Shown: positions 1 to 11,000 of the stretch, in pieces
Layout: the number at the start of each line of letters is the position of its first letter
Numbering within the stretch: the stretch's first letter is position 1
Source: Erodium maritimum
Taxonomy: Eukaryota; Streptophyta; Magnoliopsida; Geraniales; Geraniaceae
Length of the DNA: 64,000 nt
Direction of reading: 5' to 3'
NCBI GenBank assembly: GCA_963921825.1
Contig: OY997594.1
Span: 31,602,956 to 31,666,955 of the forward strand
Program-made: the position numbers and the translations under genes
Notes under the pieces: model-generated
The model's database searches: none
The model's input: the letters and a program-made list of their open reading frames with translations, nothing else
What the model was told of the DNA's origin: nothing

Positions 1-59
1 GATTCTCGAGCATGTATTTTTTGGGGTTGTATTAAAAGGGGTTGAATAAAAGTTCAAGT

Positions 60-210
60 TCATTTTTATTCGTGTTAAATTTATTTCTTATTTTTTTCAC
101 TTTTATTTAAATTTTATATAATTTAAACTGTTTCTGATAAAAAATTAAATAAAACAACAAAATATCAATTAATAAACCACTCAGCATCCACTAACAATAA
201 AAGCCTCACA
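60..210. repeat. Possible PIF/Harbinger element end (fragment)
   Basis: This AT-rich stretch contains CAAAATATCAATT followed by CAGCATCCACT. The same words occur in the same order in the reverse complement of 45861-45960, the outer end of the PIF/Harbinger transposase region in this window. I infer a terminal fragment or MITE relative of that family. No second inverted repeat or TSD was located, so it could be chance similarity between AT-rich sequences. Confidence 0.25.
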
Positions 211-359
211 TTGAAACACCCACTATTCTGAGTCCTGAGTCCCACTATTTTGTCCAGTCAGCATGTGAGTCTTACATGTGAGCCTTACATATGAGCCTTT
301 CTATTGTACATGTTCTAAATACACATATTTATTTGTCCAATTTAATTACTATACTCTAA

Positions 360-1425
360 TAATTAAATACAAATATAGGTCTTATCTTGTGAGTGTTAGA
401 TTAAATAAAAAAATGTATTATATCAATATATAAAGTCACATTCTTTTATTTAATCGATAACTTATTTTGTTCACTTCGTCATGGTCTTTCTCTTTGTGTG
501 ACCTTTTAGGATTCATATGACGTTGGGTAGTGAAATGAGACAATTGTTCAATTCACAAGTCATGGGTAACTCTATAGTAAGGCCCATGATAATCCAAGTC
601 ATCAAACTAATGACTATCTCTTTTGTCAAGTCTTATTACCTTAAATAGTCTTATCATCCTGTCGTTTGGTGATGCATGACTGAACAAATGCATAGAACTG
701 TCATCCTTTGCAATTCAGTCTCTCAAGATCTTTTGATCATGACTGAGGAATATAGGTGACAAATCACACCCATGTACATTATTTTATTACAAACCTCCTA
801 CTCATAAAGAGCGGTCTTTTAATAACATCTTACTTATATAAATACAAGTGACAAACCCCTACGACCATCACTCATATGTATCACATGTGTGTATCTATAT
901 TTGAACATAACTGTTATAACCATCTGTTTAAGAATAGCGTTTAGTCATGTCAAGGCATGAATCCACATAATATAGATCACATGCTGACGTCGTGATTGTA
1001 GGACTAAGAACTATTCAAGTAGTTGAGATATACTCATGTCTGTGTTCTATGGAGTATTCTCAAGGTGGATCATTCAATATCAAACTCTTTGGCATCTGGG
1101 ACTTCGACTCATATTTATATATTGATGATCAATAAACATGATCCTCTCGTCAAAACCACACTAGCTCTAACTATCGGTTAAAGCTACGGATGAATAAATA
1201 TACTCACTCTTTTGTATCTAAGAGTTCTACTATCAGAAAGCAGCGCCCTGATACCTTATAAAAAGTAGTACATTCAATGTTTCACTAACATTATAACTAA
1301 ATGATAATAAAACGTTTTCCAAGTTATTTATTAATTCACAAAAAACATTGCAATATGTCGATGCAGATTGTTCTAGGACACAAAAACTCAACACATGATA
1401 CAAAAATCCGATCAACTAACAAGTA
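360..1425 (-). mobile_element. Copia-type LTR remnant
   Basis: Read on the minus strand, the segment begins near 1425 with TGTTAGTTGATCGG. It continues with a TCCTAGAACAATCTGCAT stretch and then a long non-coding region containing ACTCTTAGATAC, a layout seen in Ty1/copia LTRs. No internal protein domain lies next to it, so it is a solo LTR or LTR fragment. The left boundary is uncertain. Related words recur in 31649-34110, which suggests a second, more decayed copy. Family assignment is from general appearance only. Confidence 0.4.
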
Positions 1426-2536
1426 TGACGAGCCCAAGGGATTGAAATAGCAAAAAAGAGCTCATTGAGAAGCTTATAACAGCAAAATATGGATAAATCC
1501 AAGATGGCAGAACAACAGTTGTATAAACGCAAGATCAAACCGAATGGGAACCCGCTAGCAATTGCTTTTTTGCTAATTTATCTATTTTGGCATGACTATA
1601 ATTTCACGAACTTGGGATTGACTCTTTTTTGAGTGTTTGGTGTACACAATGCTCGAATCATACAATAATTGTGGGGTTACATGGCATTTTTCTTGTGGAC
1701 GGTGACTTATATATATAGTACTAACAAATATTAATGAAGCCCTATTTTATTGATAGATATGTTGAAAACAAAGAGAATAAGTATGCATATGATTATTGAA
1801 GGATTACACTTTCTTGGATAGAGTTGGGCAAATCCTACGAAGCCACAATAAAGCACCAAAAGTTGTAAATTGTTCTTTTATTTGGTAAAAAGAAGAAAGA
1901 GTGTTTCCGAATGATAATAATTATTGTTTTTGTTCTTCTGAAAAGCTCACGTTCATAGTCTTTTTCAATGATATGTGGACCTGTCGCTTGCTTTGCATGT
2001 GATTAGGTGGGTAAGAGTAAGAGCTAGTGAAGCTTCTTGTTGGAATTTGGATGCATACACTACAACTACATCCATCCGTGTATGATATACATTCAATTAT
2101 AATAATACCTGTATAGAATCTTCATTCCAAAGACATGGATTTTTTATTCTCTGTTTTTGTTTTTGTGTCAAGTAGAAAAGCAAAAATTGTGATCATGATT
2201 ATCTATGTCTTAAATCCGCATATGTATAATCACAAGTACTCAAATAATATAAGATACTACTTGTTTAGGATGTAGTTTACTTTGTTTATTCATCCTATAT
2301 CTATTGACTTTAGCAAAATTTGACTTAGTTGGAGCAAGATGCAGTTGACAGCTCCACGGGAGCATAATGGAACTTCGATACTTAAAAAATTAATGATCTG
2401 TTAATCACGAGGGTTATTCGTATTGATGTGCATGACCGACAGACAAAAATAGTTGTACACTGTCACTATACTCCCTATAACTTGAAGATTGGTCAAACCT
2501 GTCCGGTAGAAAAGAAAGAACTATGCTTCAAGATAA
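1426..2536. other. Gene-free AT-rich stretch
   Basis: About 1.1 kb of AT-rich sequence with no coding region I can support, no clear repeat ends and no RNA gene. The short open frames here lack codon structure or recognisable domains. Confidence 0.6.
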
Positions 2537-2546
2537 CATTAGGATT
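2537..2546. repeat. TSD, left copy, LINE 2547-6024
   Basis: CATTAGGATT, repeated exactly at 6025-6034. It directly precedes the poly(T) that marks the 3' end of a minus-strand LINE. Confidence 0.75.
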
Positions 2547-2556
2547 TTTTTTTATC

Positions 2557-3506
2557 AGCAAATTATTTTCATTAAAAGGTCAATTCTTCGAAGAGAAGAA
2601 AGAGCCAAAAGACAAAGAAAGTCCCTCCAAGTACACTAAAACACAAAGGATACCTTACAAGTACTCAAATTAAAACTAGTCTAACTCTAACTTGCTTGTG
2701 TCTCAAGAAAGAGTGGAAGACTAAACTAAAACCATCCAAAACCCAATTGTCAAACCCCAAACCTAAAGATGTTCAACTAACAAAACCCCCAAATCTGTGA
2801 ATAAGAACAGTTCGAACCCTCTCATGCCTGGGACAGAAGAAGCATCCACTAGATAAGCTGCAGAACCAAACATTATGTACCAAAATGTGTATTTTCCTCC
2901 TCAAACCCAGCAGGCTTTCCTTTGTAAAGACAATAATGTGAACTAGCAAATGGAGATCATCAGTCAGCAAAAGTATACTACTTCAGCAGAGTTGTAAGCC
3001 CCCTCCTAAGCTGATTCCATCAGATTGGTCAAGACATAGCAAATGTAGCTCATCACTCAACAATTCTTCTCCTAAACTGATAAATTCCCAAACTGAAAGG
3101 CTCCTTCTGCAGAATGAAAGGCCCCTTCCCAAGATGATTCCAGAAAACAAATTGTCAATGATCTTGAGACAAAACAAGACCAAGTGAAGAAGTGGCCTCC
3201 ACCAAAGCCTATCTAAAATACACAAAGAAAACACTCAATCCTATACATCCAAAAACTAACCACCCTCTACCAGTGAAAAAACCAGCTTCTACAAAAGCAA
3301 ATCAGAACTATGACTAACCCCCACCCTAGCTACTGTCACAGCAAAGACCAAAAAGTTACCCCAGAACAGAACAAAACAATCCTAACCTCACCACTAAAAA
3401 AAACTCAAAAAAAAAAACCACCCCAAACCACCCTTCTCACACCCCAGAACCAAGTACCAATATCTTTAAAACCAATTAAGTATAGAATGAGAGAGTGATC
3501 TTCCTC
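2557..3506 (-). other. 3' untranslated region of the LINE
   Basis: Sequence between the end of ORF2 and the poly(A) tail of the LINE. It is unusually long for a plant LINE (about 950 bases) and contains several diverged copies of a CCTCCTAAGCTGATTCC-like word around 3000-3145, which suggests a short internal tandem duplication. No coding potential is seen on the element strand. Confidence 0.55.
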
Positions 3507-4532
3507 CTAATGCAATTGGAAGGCCTCTTCTACCACTCCAAAAAAAGAGAAAGGATGCATCCTCTTGAACAAGCTCCATTCCAAACTGAATGTATAGCTC
3601 TGAATTTTGTGTAAGATGATCTCATGGGAGGAAGAGGAATTATTAAAAACTAGATCATTCCTAGCAAGCCATATGTGCCAAATGGAGACAAAAATTGTGT
3701 TCCTCCATTGATATGCAGATTTCTTATGGCAAAAGTTCACCCAAGAATATAAGAAAGATATAAAATTTCCTGCCATCACACCCTTAAAGCCCCACCAATG
3801 TAGGATAGATGACCACATAAGCCATGACTTGTTGCAAGTTAAGAATAGGTGATTAATGTCTTCAAAGTCCAGAGAACAAAAAGGGCAGAGAGAATCATTT
3901 AACCCTAAAGTCAGCCCTCTTGAATCAAGAAATAGTTTGGTTGGGACAGCATTGTGGCAAGCCAACCACACAAAAGCAGATATCTTTGGAGGCAATAAAT
4001 GAGACCATAGTAATTTACTCCAGGGTTGATCTTGAAAGTCAGATTCCTCAAGATAGTTGTACATCCTTTTGACCCTAAATCCAGCTTCATGTATTTTCCA
4101 AGCAACTTTGTCCTCTCCAGCATCTTGCAATTCAAAGAGGTTCAGGAGATCAGATAATATTCTGAACTGGCCTACTTCCCACCCTCTAATGGTCATTCTG
4201 AAATTGATAAACCATAAACCATTGTTCCAAAAGTGAGCAACTTTCCTGTTTTTGTGAATGCAGAGTTGCTATAATCTTCTAAACCTTGTCTTGAGTGGCA
4301 CTTCTATCAACCAGATATCCTCCCAGAAATTCACTGTTAAGCCATTCTGAACACACCACTCTAATCCTGCAAAGCCAACAACATTACTGAATCTTTGATC
4401 TGCCAACAAAGCTTGAACATGACTCAAAAAATTTTGGTTCCCAGCTAACTGTATCTGAGATAGATCCCAATCTTCAGCACACCAACCATACTTGGCACAA
4501 ATGAATTTTTTCCAAAGAGAGCTGGATTCCAA
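3507..4532 (-). pseudogene. LINE ORF2 C-terminal part (zf-RVT zinc knuckle), broken
   Basis: Continuation of ORF2 after the RT domain, split by stops and frameshifts near 4540 and 4200-4268. The first part (4532-4269) has the conserved FWEDIWL motif that precedes the zinc-binding region in plant LINEs. The second part (4196-3507) carries the zf-RVT motif: CPFC, then NHLFLTC, that is Cys-x2-Cys...His-x4-Cys, with the downstream IWHIWLARNDLVF signature. In this family the region is thought to bind template RNA or the DNA target. The last residues run into the 3' UTR. Confidence 0.85.
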
Positions 4533-4544
4533 AGAAAATCTCCA

Positions 4545-6005
4545 TCACCATTTGGCTAGTAGGGCAATGTTCATAATGTAGAGACTTTTGATGCCAAGCC
4601 CTCCTTTCTCTTTAGGTTGACAAATGAGGTCCCATTTCACCTTATGCAAGACCTTCTTTGTGATTGAGCCATTCCACAGAAACCTCCTCTGCCACATTTC
4701 CATCTCTCTAATGACTCTCTTGGGGGCTTTATAAAGGGACATATAGAAGAGGGGGAGAGAGGATAAGGATGATTTGATCCGGGTGATTCTCCCCCCAAAA
4801 TTCAGATTCTTAGCTTGCCAGAGGTTCAATTTATTTTTGAATTTGTTGATAATAGAAACCCAAGTATTATACCTCCTAGGATTTGATCCCAACTGAAAAC
4901 CAAGGTAGTCAATAGGTAATTGGACCCCCTCACACCCCGAAATATCAGTGATTTGACTTACCTCAACTGAAGAAGCATTCAACATAACCACTTTAGATTT
5001 AGAAAAGTTTATCTTCAAACCAGATGCTAATTGAAAGGCCATTAAGGATGATTTTAAGTTCTGCACATGAGTGATCTTTGCCTTTAGGAAGATGAGAGTG
5101 TCATCTGCAAATTGCAAATGGGAGATAATAGGGCCACCATTTCCACAGGAGATGCCAAGCAGATTTCCAGATATGATTCCTTGTTCCAATATCAAGTGAA
5201 GTCCTTCAGCAACAAGAGCAAATAGTAGAGGGGATAATGAGCATCCTTGTCTTAGTCCTCTACTTAGATGGAAGTCAATTGTAGGAGAACCATTTATGAG
5301 AACTGAGGCCCAAGCATCAAAACAAGATCTCATCCAAAAACACCAAATGTCTCCAAACCCCATGATTTTTAAAATCAGCTCCAGATACCCCCAATCCAAG
5401 TGGTCATAGGCCTTCTCAAAATCTACCTTGAAAAGGATCACTTCTTCTTTGGAAGCTTTGACAGTATGTAGGACCTCAGAAGCAATTAAAATGCCATCTA
5501 ATATTTGTCTCCCAGCTATAAACCCAGTTTGCACATCACTAACAAGTTGATCCATCACTGTCTTGAGCCTAGCTGCAAGCACCTTGGAAATGATTTTGTA
5601 CATAGCAGTCACCAAGCTTATAGGCCTAAACTCATGAAAGGTTGAGGGGCAGGCCACCTTTGGTATTAGAGTGAAGAAAGATGAGTTTATACCCTTCCCC
5701 AGAGCTCCAGATTGGTGAAAATGGTGACAAAAGGCTAATACATCTTGTTGCAAGAAACTCCAACATTTTTGAAAGAATTTGAGAGTATAGCCATCAAGCC
5801 CTGTAGCCTTGTCCCCATCACAGTCCATAACAACACTTAAGACTTCTTCATCAGTAAAAGGTCTCTCTAAAAACACAGCATTTGCTTTGGATATATGACT
5901 GAAGGGGAGGTCAGATAAATCCACACTTGAGGAGGAAAGCTTTAAAAACCTTTTAGAGAAATGAGATCTGGCAGCTTCTTTAATTAGTGGAGGAGTGTAG
6001 TACAT
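4545..6005 (-). pseudogene. LINE ORF2 reverse transcriptase domain
   Basis: A 486-residue open stretch covering nearly the whole LINE RT. In order: KATGLDGYTLKFFQKCW (finger region), TLIPKV and FRPISLVTAMYKIISKVLA, GRQILDGILIASE, the first catalytic Asp in FKVDFEKAYDHLDW, GLRQGCSLSPLLF, and the catalytic pair in LQFADDTLIF. The thumb follows, with YLGFQLGSNPRR. In the LINE cycle this enzyme primes cDNA synthesis from nicked chromosomal DNA. The start at 6005 is simply where 5' truncation left the first Met, so this is not a natural start. A stop at 4542-4544 separates it from the C-terminal part. Confidence 0.93.
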
Positions 6006-6024
6006 AATGCCTCCTTTCGAACTT

Positions 6025-6034
6025 CATTAGGATT
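6025..6034. repeat. TSD, right copy, LINE 2547-6024
   Basis: CATTAGGATT, identical to 2537-2546. The 14-mer CTTTCGAACTTCAT overlaps this junction at 6014-6027 and recurs at 6050-6063. Confidence 0.75.
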
Positions 6035-6202
6035 AGCATATGTGCTTTCTTTCGAACTTCATGTTAGTTAAATCTAAGTATTAGATTTGTTAGATTTCGT
6101 TTATTCGAGTTGTTGTAGGTTTATTCTTTGTTGGGTTTATGTATACTGATTGTATTTATCTGGTTCTGAGACATGTTCTGGTATATGGTTGTATGGGTTC
6201 CC

Positions 6203-6214
6203 CTTGTTGGGAAT
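6203..6214. repeat. TSD, left copy, element 6215-8625
   Basis: CTTGTTGGGAAT, repeated exactly at 8626-8637. Confidence 0.85.
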
Positions 6215-6653
6215 TTTTTTTTTGAGAAGAACAAGTTGCAATTTTATTATAATATAAGATAGGTTGACAGGCACACAAGTGCACCCATCGTACAAAGTCG
6301 AAACCAACTAACAAACATAAAGTAGAAGCAGAAAAGTAAATTGTGCTGAAGAACTAGAGGCGGTCGAAGGGGGTATCTGCGGTAGCATCCTAGGACACCG
6401 ATACAACATGCTTCTTCCAAAAGGCACTGGGCGAGCCAACCGAGTGAAGGGGGAATACTGGTGGACCTACATCTCCCCCGGTATGTCAGCGTGCGTCGTC
6501 CTCCCTGGACTGATAGTGGTAGGGCTCCTGAACGCGGGTGTGCTGACTCCGGACTGGCAGGGGAGACAGATATCGACTGAAGATGGGGCCGTCGCCATCT
6601 ATCCGCCGAGAAGGAGCCAAAGTCGACCCACCCCTCCCTGGGCCACCTCACAC

Positions 6654-8580
6654 TCAAACCTGTAGGCGGGGGTGCTTGAAGCCCCCCGCCGCCGCTGCGT
6701 GTGATTCTCCATCTGACGCTGTCGACCCCTCTGACTCGTCCAGATCTTCCTCCCTCTCTAGACGTTTCTTCCCTGACAGTGTTGGGCTCGCCTCCTTCGC
6801 CAGCCACTCTAAAGGAATGTCCTCAGTCCCCGTCGCATAGGACATGTCCTGTTCCCGACGTGGTGCATACCGCGGGGATGGTGTGCGTGGGCCTCCTTTG
6901 CCCCCCTTACTCCCTTTCCCCAGATAGCTCCAGTTTGTCCCTGATACCGCCTTCCCGTGCTTAGCTTTCTCAAGAGCCAATCTCGGGTCCCCTGGGGCTC
7001 GCAGAGAATGACCTTTGCCCCCCCCCCCCCCCGCTACCGGGCACGACGGGAACATATGGCCCGCACAACTACAACCATAGCAGTGATCCGGTAAATGTTC
7101 ATAAGACACATGAAGTAGCGTTCGTACCTGCGATTCCGACAAGAGGAACCAAACCTGACTTTGCAAGGGTAGCCGGATGTCAGCCCGGATCCTGATCCTC
7201 ATGAAGTCTCCCCAGCAGCGCCCCGAGTTATGCACATCCACCGCCTAACAGGTACCCAGTGCATTCCCAATCCGGAATCCCACCTCTCTGTTCCAGGCCC
7301 CCACAGGCAGGTTGGAGACTCTAGCCCACACCGAGAAGTGGTGAAAGCTAAGCTCGCCCACCTGCATGTGAGCCCGCAGATCCGTGAACAGAACTAGGGA
7401 CTCCCAGAACGCTCATGGCTCACCAGCCAAAACTCTCGCTCGCTCCCGCGCTGTGCGAAAAAAGAAGCCAACTAGCCCCCGTTCAAGAGGCCTAGCGTCC
7501 ACCTTCATTCCCCACAGATCCTCCATTCTATCCAACAGGGATTTCCAGAAGAACCGCTTGGAAGTCAAGACCTTGGCCGCAAGCGCAAACTGAAAACTGC
7601 CCCCCTGTTTTGGCGATATCCCCAGCGGGGATCACCACCTCCCTGATACATAACGACGAGAGGCGGGATCCTAGCCAAGACACCCCCCTCAAATCCGCTA
7701 TATCCACCCCAATCGGGTCTCCACAACCACCAGACCCGAGTAGATCACCCGGCCTCCGACCTTGTGTCACCGGATCCGCTACAGCTTCTCTGATCCCACA
7801 TCTACCCGACCCGTACCGAGCCACCCACCTTGCCACGTCACCCGGCCCAGATGGCCCGTCCATACCACCTCGCCCTGCCCGAGGGGTCCAGTTTCCACGG
7901 CCCACTACACCCCGGCCTACACGACGCGCGTCCCCCAAGAACTCACCCACTCGGCCCGGCCCAGTCCGCTGCCACAGGCCCGACCCCGCCTCGCTTGGGT
8001 TGTCCCCCACCTCGTCCACCGCCTTCCCCTTGAGCCGCCTACGCTCCAGCGCCGCCGGAGACTCTGGCAACGTCTCCTCCGTGTCCGACGGAATCAGGAC
8101 AACGTCCCGTCCCGCCTCCACCTCCTCATGCAGCAGCCCCGCCGGTCGCACTCTCGCTCCCCGTGGTGCCCGAGGTACCGGCCCTCTCGCCGGCAACCGA
8201 CGAACCCCAGACGACACCCTGGTCCGCCAGCCACCGCCCGGGCTCGTCTCTTCCGTATGCCGTACCGCCGAGAACAGCAGCTCCGACCCCGACCTCTCCC
8301 TCGGCGTCAACGCCACCGGAGCTGTCAGTGAGGCACCCTCACCCTCCTCCCCACCATCTTCGTTTGACAGCACCGGGATCACCCCAGTCGCCGCCGCGAA
8401 ACCTAGGACGACCACCCGATCACCACGATCCCCGAGTGCCCGACCTTCACGCACGGCCACCACGTCTTCTCCCCCTGCGAGAGCAACCGTCCCTTCCGCA
8501 ACACCCTCCTCCACCGGCTCCGTGAGCCATTCGGATGGTTCATCGGAGATACTTGACAACCTAGTCGCCGAATACGCCAT
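6654..8580 (-). pseudogene. LINE ORF1 protein (DUF4283 plus CCHC zinc knuckle), broken
   Basis: The start chosen is the Met of MAYSATRLSS at 8580, just after a leader shared with the copy at 13138. Residues 1-350 are Gly/Arg/Glu-rich and low in complexity. Around 7530-7250, in a different frame, comes a DUF4283-like region with ARPLERGLVGFFF and FHHFSVWARVSNLPVGAWN. From 7241 the frame reads DFMRIRIRADIRLPLQ and then HCYGCSCAGHMFPSC, a CCHC zinc knuckle (zf-CCHC_4 type). Such ORF1 proteins bind LINE RNA and package it with ORF2. At least two frame changes and two in-frame stops (near 7420 and 7244) break it. High GC content and CpG frequency set it apart from the flanks. A C15 run (7018-7032) follows the knuckle as poly-Gly. 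Confidence 0.8.
7018..7032. repeat. C15 homopolymer
   Basis: Fifteen consecutive C residues, coding for Gly on the minus strand just after the zinc knuckle of the ORF1 pseudogene. A length error in assembly here could produce an apparent frameshift. Confidence 0.9.
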
Positions 8581-8625
8581 TGTTTGCCCTAGAAACACCA
8601 AACCCTATCAGAGAAGAGTTGTGTA

Positions 8626-8637
8626 CTTGTTGGGAAT
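8626..8637. repeat. TSD, right copy, element 6215-8625
   Basis: CTTGTTGGGAAT, identical to 6203-6214. Confidence 0.85.
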
Positions 8638-9003
8638 CTATTGGTTTGAGGTTGCGTCAATATGACCCGTGCTCATGTTTGTAATCTGTTTGTAATGAGG
8701 GTTTGCCCTAGTCCTTCAGTTTCACTTTGAAACTGTCTGGATTTTAAATCAAAAAACTGATGATAAAAAAAATATATGTATGCAAGCACATTGGACGTAA
8801 AGTAATTCCCATTGAGAACTCATTCTATATTATTGGTATAAAAATAGGATACAATACAGAGAAAAAGAATGCAGTCCGGACCTGAACTCCTCGAAAGTGT
8901 CAACAGAGACCTTTAATGAAGATGTTTGCGAATTAGTATAAAGATGGTATATGGAGCACACAGACTTATCTTACAACAACTTTTTCACGTACAAAATTTA
9001 AGT
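8638..9003. other. Short gene-free spacer
   Basis: Sequence between the ORF1-only element and the copia remnant. It ends in low-complexity A/T, and no feature is recognised. Confidence 0.5.
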
Positions 9004-9693
9004 CTAGATCAACCTGTTTGGAATGTTGGTTTTGTACCGAAGTACCAGACATGTAGACCGCACTGATGTACCACATAAAATAAAGATGGCATTAGAAAGA
9101 GGGCAATGCAACTCAATAAGGAGGTTACATAACCAACAAGACTTGAGGACGACGTTAGCAACACCATGAAACTCAGCCTCACCATTAAAGCGAGACAAGA
9201 CATGTGGACACTTAGGCGACCACAAAATTAGGTTAGGACTGAGAAAGATAAAATAATCAGAAGTCGACCGATAAGTGTCAGGACAAGCTTCCCAATCAAC
9301 ATCATAATAAGCAACTAGAGAAAGAGTGCGAGAAGGATAGAGATAAAGAACATGGGAAATAGTGTCTTGTATGTAGTGAATAATGCGCTTAAAGATATGA
9401 AAGTGAGGTTCATGAGGATCATGCATAAATAGACAAATATGTTGGAAAACATAAGAAATACATGGTGAGTAAAGGTGTGCGCTCGCGAGACTACGATAAA
9501 TGGAATGATCAGAGACAGAGGATTTATAGGAAGAGGAAGAGATTGGATTTGGTATCAACACGGGTGAGACATGGATTACAGGAGGACATGTTAGCTTGAG
9601 CAGGAATCTCGCGAAAAAATATTTCTTGAGAAAGAAGTAGATCAGAGAAAGTGTGAATGATAAATATACTTGGAAAATAGTGTAAAAGAACAA
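9004..9693 (-). pseudogene. Copia RNase H domain remnant
   Basis: Recognisable copia RNase H words in order: YYDVDWEACPDTYRSTSDY (first Asp; the family usually has ADWAGCPDTRRSTSGY), LILWSPKCPHVLSRF, GEAEFHGVANV (catalytic Glu region) and WLCNLLIELH. The active site then ends in a mutated GTSVRSTCLV, where copia normally has a Cys-Asp-Asn core. The domain removes RNA from the RNA:DNA hybrid during reverse transcription. The upstream 70 residues are frame-read debris and not part of the domain. Confidence 0.78.
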
Positions 9694-10289
9694 GGTTGGT
9701 TATAGCGAATTCCTAACTAAGGCGAGAGGTAATGGTCGAGAGAAGAGTAGACGACAAGGCAGTGGGGAGGATATCGTCTACATAGAGGAGAAGAAAGACA
9801 GGTACCAATGCGATTACTGGCGAATGCTATGGAGAGGAGATAAGAAGTAAAGTGTTGATACCAAGCTCTAAAGGCTTGTTTAAGACCATAGAGAGTTTTC
9901 TTAAGATGACAAACATGACGAGAAAAAGAGGGTTCAGAGAAGAAATGAGTTTTTTTATATATATAAATTGTTTTAGAAAGATAACCATGATGAAAGACGC
10001 TCTTGACATCGCGTTGCTGGATTGGACAAGAGTGAGAAAAGGAAAGAGTAAGAATGGTTTGGATGGGAGCGATTAACTACGGGACTGAAGGTATCATCAT
10101 AGTCGTGCCAGGTTATTGAGTGTACCCTTAAGAAATAAGACGAGCCTTGTAACGCTTAAGGGAACGACAGAGTGAAACTTGTGACGGTAGATCCATTTAG
10201 GCCGACAATGTTAACATGGGTGTACCAGGCACCATTTCCTAAGTTTCGTTGGCATGTAGATCATATAGCTCGATTGATTCAATTTAAAA

Positions 10290-10808
10290 TCACAAAGGGC
10301 CTTGGATGAGGAATAATGAATAATAGAAATAGTAGATGTGAACATGTGAAGACCTAGAATTCGGTGTGGCTTGATCGTGCCTACCCGACTTTGGGTGGTG
10401 AAGTGAGATAGAACTGGTGGTTGGACGGGTAAAGATGATAGGGGGTGGAGGGATCTGGACTAGGTTGAATAGGTATCGGTAAAAAGGGTGAGACATGTGG
10501 AGGAGAAGGCAAATGAAAAGGGAGAGATTGGGATTATCGGTAGAGTGGTGAGAATAAACTAGGGGAGAAATGTCATACGAGAGTAAGGAAAGAAACTCAT
10601 GACGAGTGAATGGTAGTCGGGAGTGGTGGGAAGAGTATGGGAAGACAAATTTATTAAATGTGACGTGGTGAGAGATTGTTATCTTATTGTATGAGAGTTC
10701 AAGACAGTGGCAACCACGATGATTTAATGGATAACCTATAAAGACGCGAGATCGAGGAAGAAGTTTGTGAGGGATTTGGAAGAGATATCTAGATAGCATA
10801 AGAATCAA
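10290..10808 (-). pseudogene. Copia integrase C-terminal/linker remnant
   Basis: Near the N-terminal side it reads RSRVFIGYPLNHRGCHCLEL, then NKITISHHVTFNKFVFPY. This is the integrase-to-RT linker that copia elements share (family pattern: CVFLGYP..KGYKC.D, R..ISRDV.F.E..FP). Only about 50 residues are convincing; the rest is Ser/Pro/His-rich debris that may come from the variable linker. The RT that should follow has decayed beyond recognition. Confidence 0.7.
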
Positions 10809-11000
10809 AAAATACGAAGATGGGTGTAGGTGGAAAATATATGACGGAGGAGTTATAACGAGGTTTGAAAGGAGAGGTCAAGACAACTGTCACCATGATG
10901 ATTCGATGGATAACCTTGAAAACACAAGTGCTAAAGCGAGTACCAAGTTTGTGAGGGCTAGTAAAAGAGATATTTGGATAATATAAGCATCCAAAAACAC
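10690..11000 (-). repeat. Degenerate tandem duplication inside copia integrase
   Basis: The stretch 10690-10810 (CCACGATGATT, then GGATAACCTA, then AAGTTTGTGAGGG) is repeated with many changes at 10884-11000 (CCATGATGATT, GGATAACCTT, AAGTTTGTGAGGG), an offset of about 190 bases. Both copies encode the same RSR..IGYPL-type region on the minus strand. Confidence 0.6.

Larger units (their letters stand above)
2547..6024 (-). mobile_element. 5'-truncated L1-type LINE retrotransposon
   Basis: A non-LTR retrotransposon on the minus strand. Its 3' end is the poly(A) tail seen as a T run at about 2545-2553 next to TATCAGC, a typical plant LINE terminus (TGATAAAAAA in sense). It carries the reverse transcriptase and zinc-knuckle parts of ORF2 but no endonuclease and no ORF1, so it is 5'-truncated, the usual result of incomplete target-primed reverse transcription. 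An exact 10-bp TSD (CATTAGGATT) brackets it. There is no RNase H domain after the zinc knuckle, unlike the LINE at 13573-29219. The ORF2 reading frame has only a few breaks, so the insertion is not ancient. Confidence 0.88.
6215..8625 (-). mobile_element. ORF1-only LINE-like element (full length, TSD-bounded)
   Basis: A 2.4-kb minus-strand insertion with an exact 12-bp TSD (CTTGTTGGGAAT). In sense it has a short leader (about 45 nt), a GC-rich ORF1 starting MAYSATRL, a zinc-knuckle C-terminal half, about 430 nt of 3' sequence, and a tail of TAATAAAATTGCAACTTG then TTCTCAAAAAAAAAA, the LINE-type terminus. No endonuclease, RT or RNase H fits between ORF1 and the tail. It is therefore not a 5'-truncated LINE (those lose ORF1 first). 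It is an internally deleted or naturally ORF1-only, non-autonomous unit, comparable in design to mammalian HAL1. A homologous ORF1 with the same leader lies at 11280-13180. Confidence 0.75.

Noticed and set aside
7610..8665. 351-codon Pro/Ser-rich open frame on the plus strand
   Set aside because: It is antisense to the GC-rich ORF1 pseudogene at 6654-8580. High GC content suppresses stop codons in the opposite frame.
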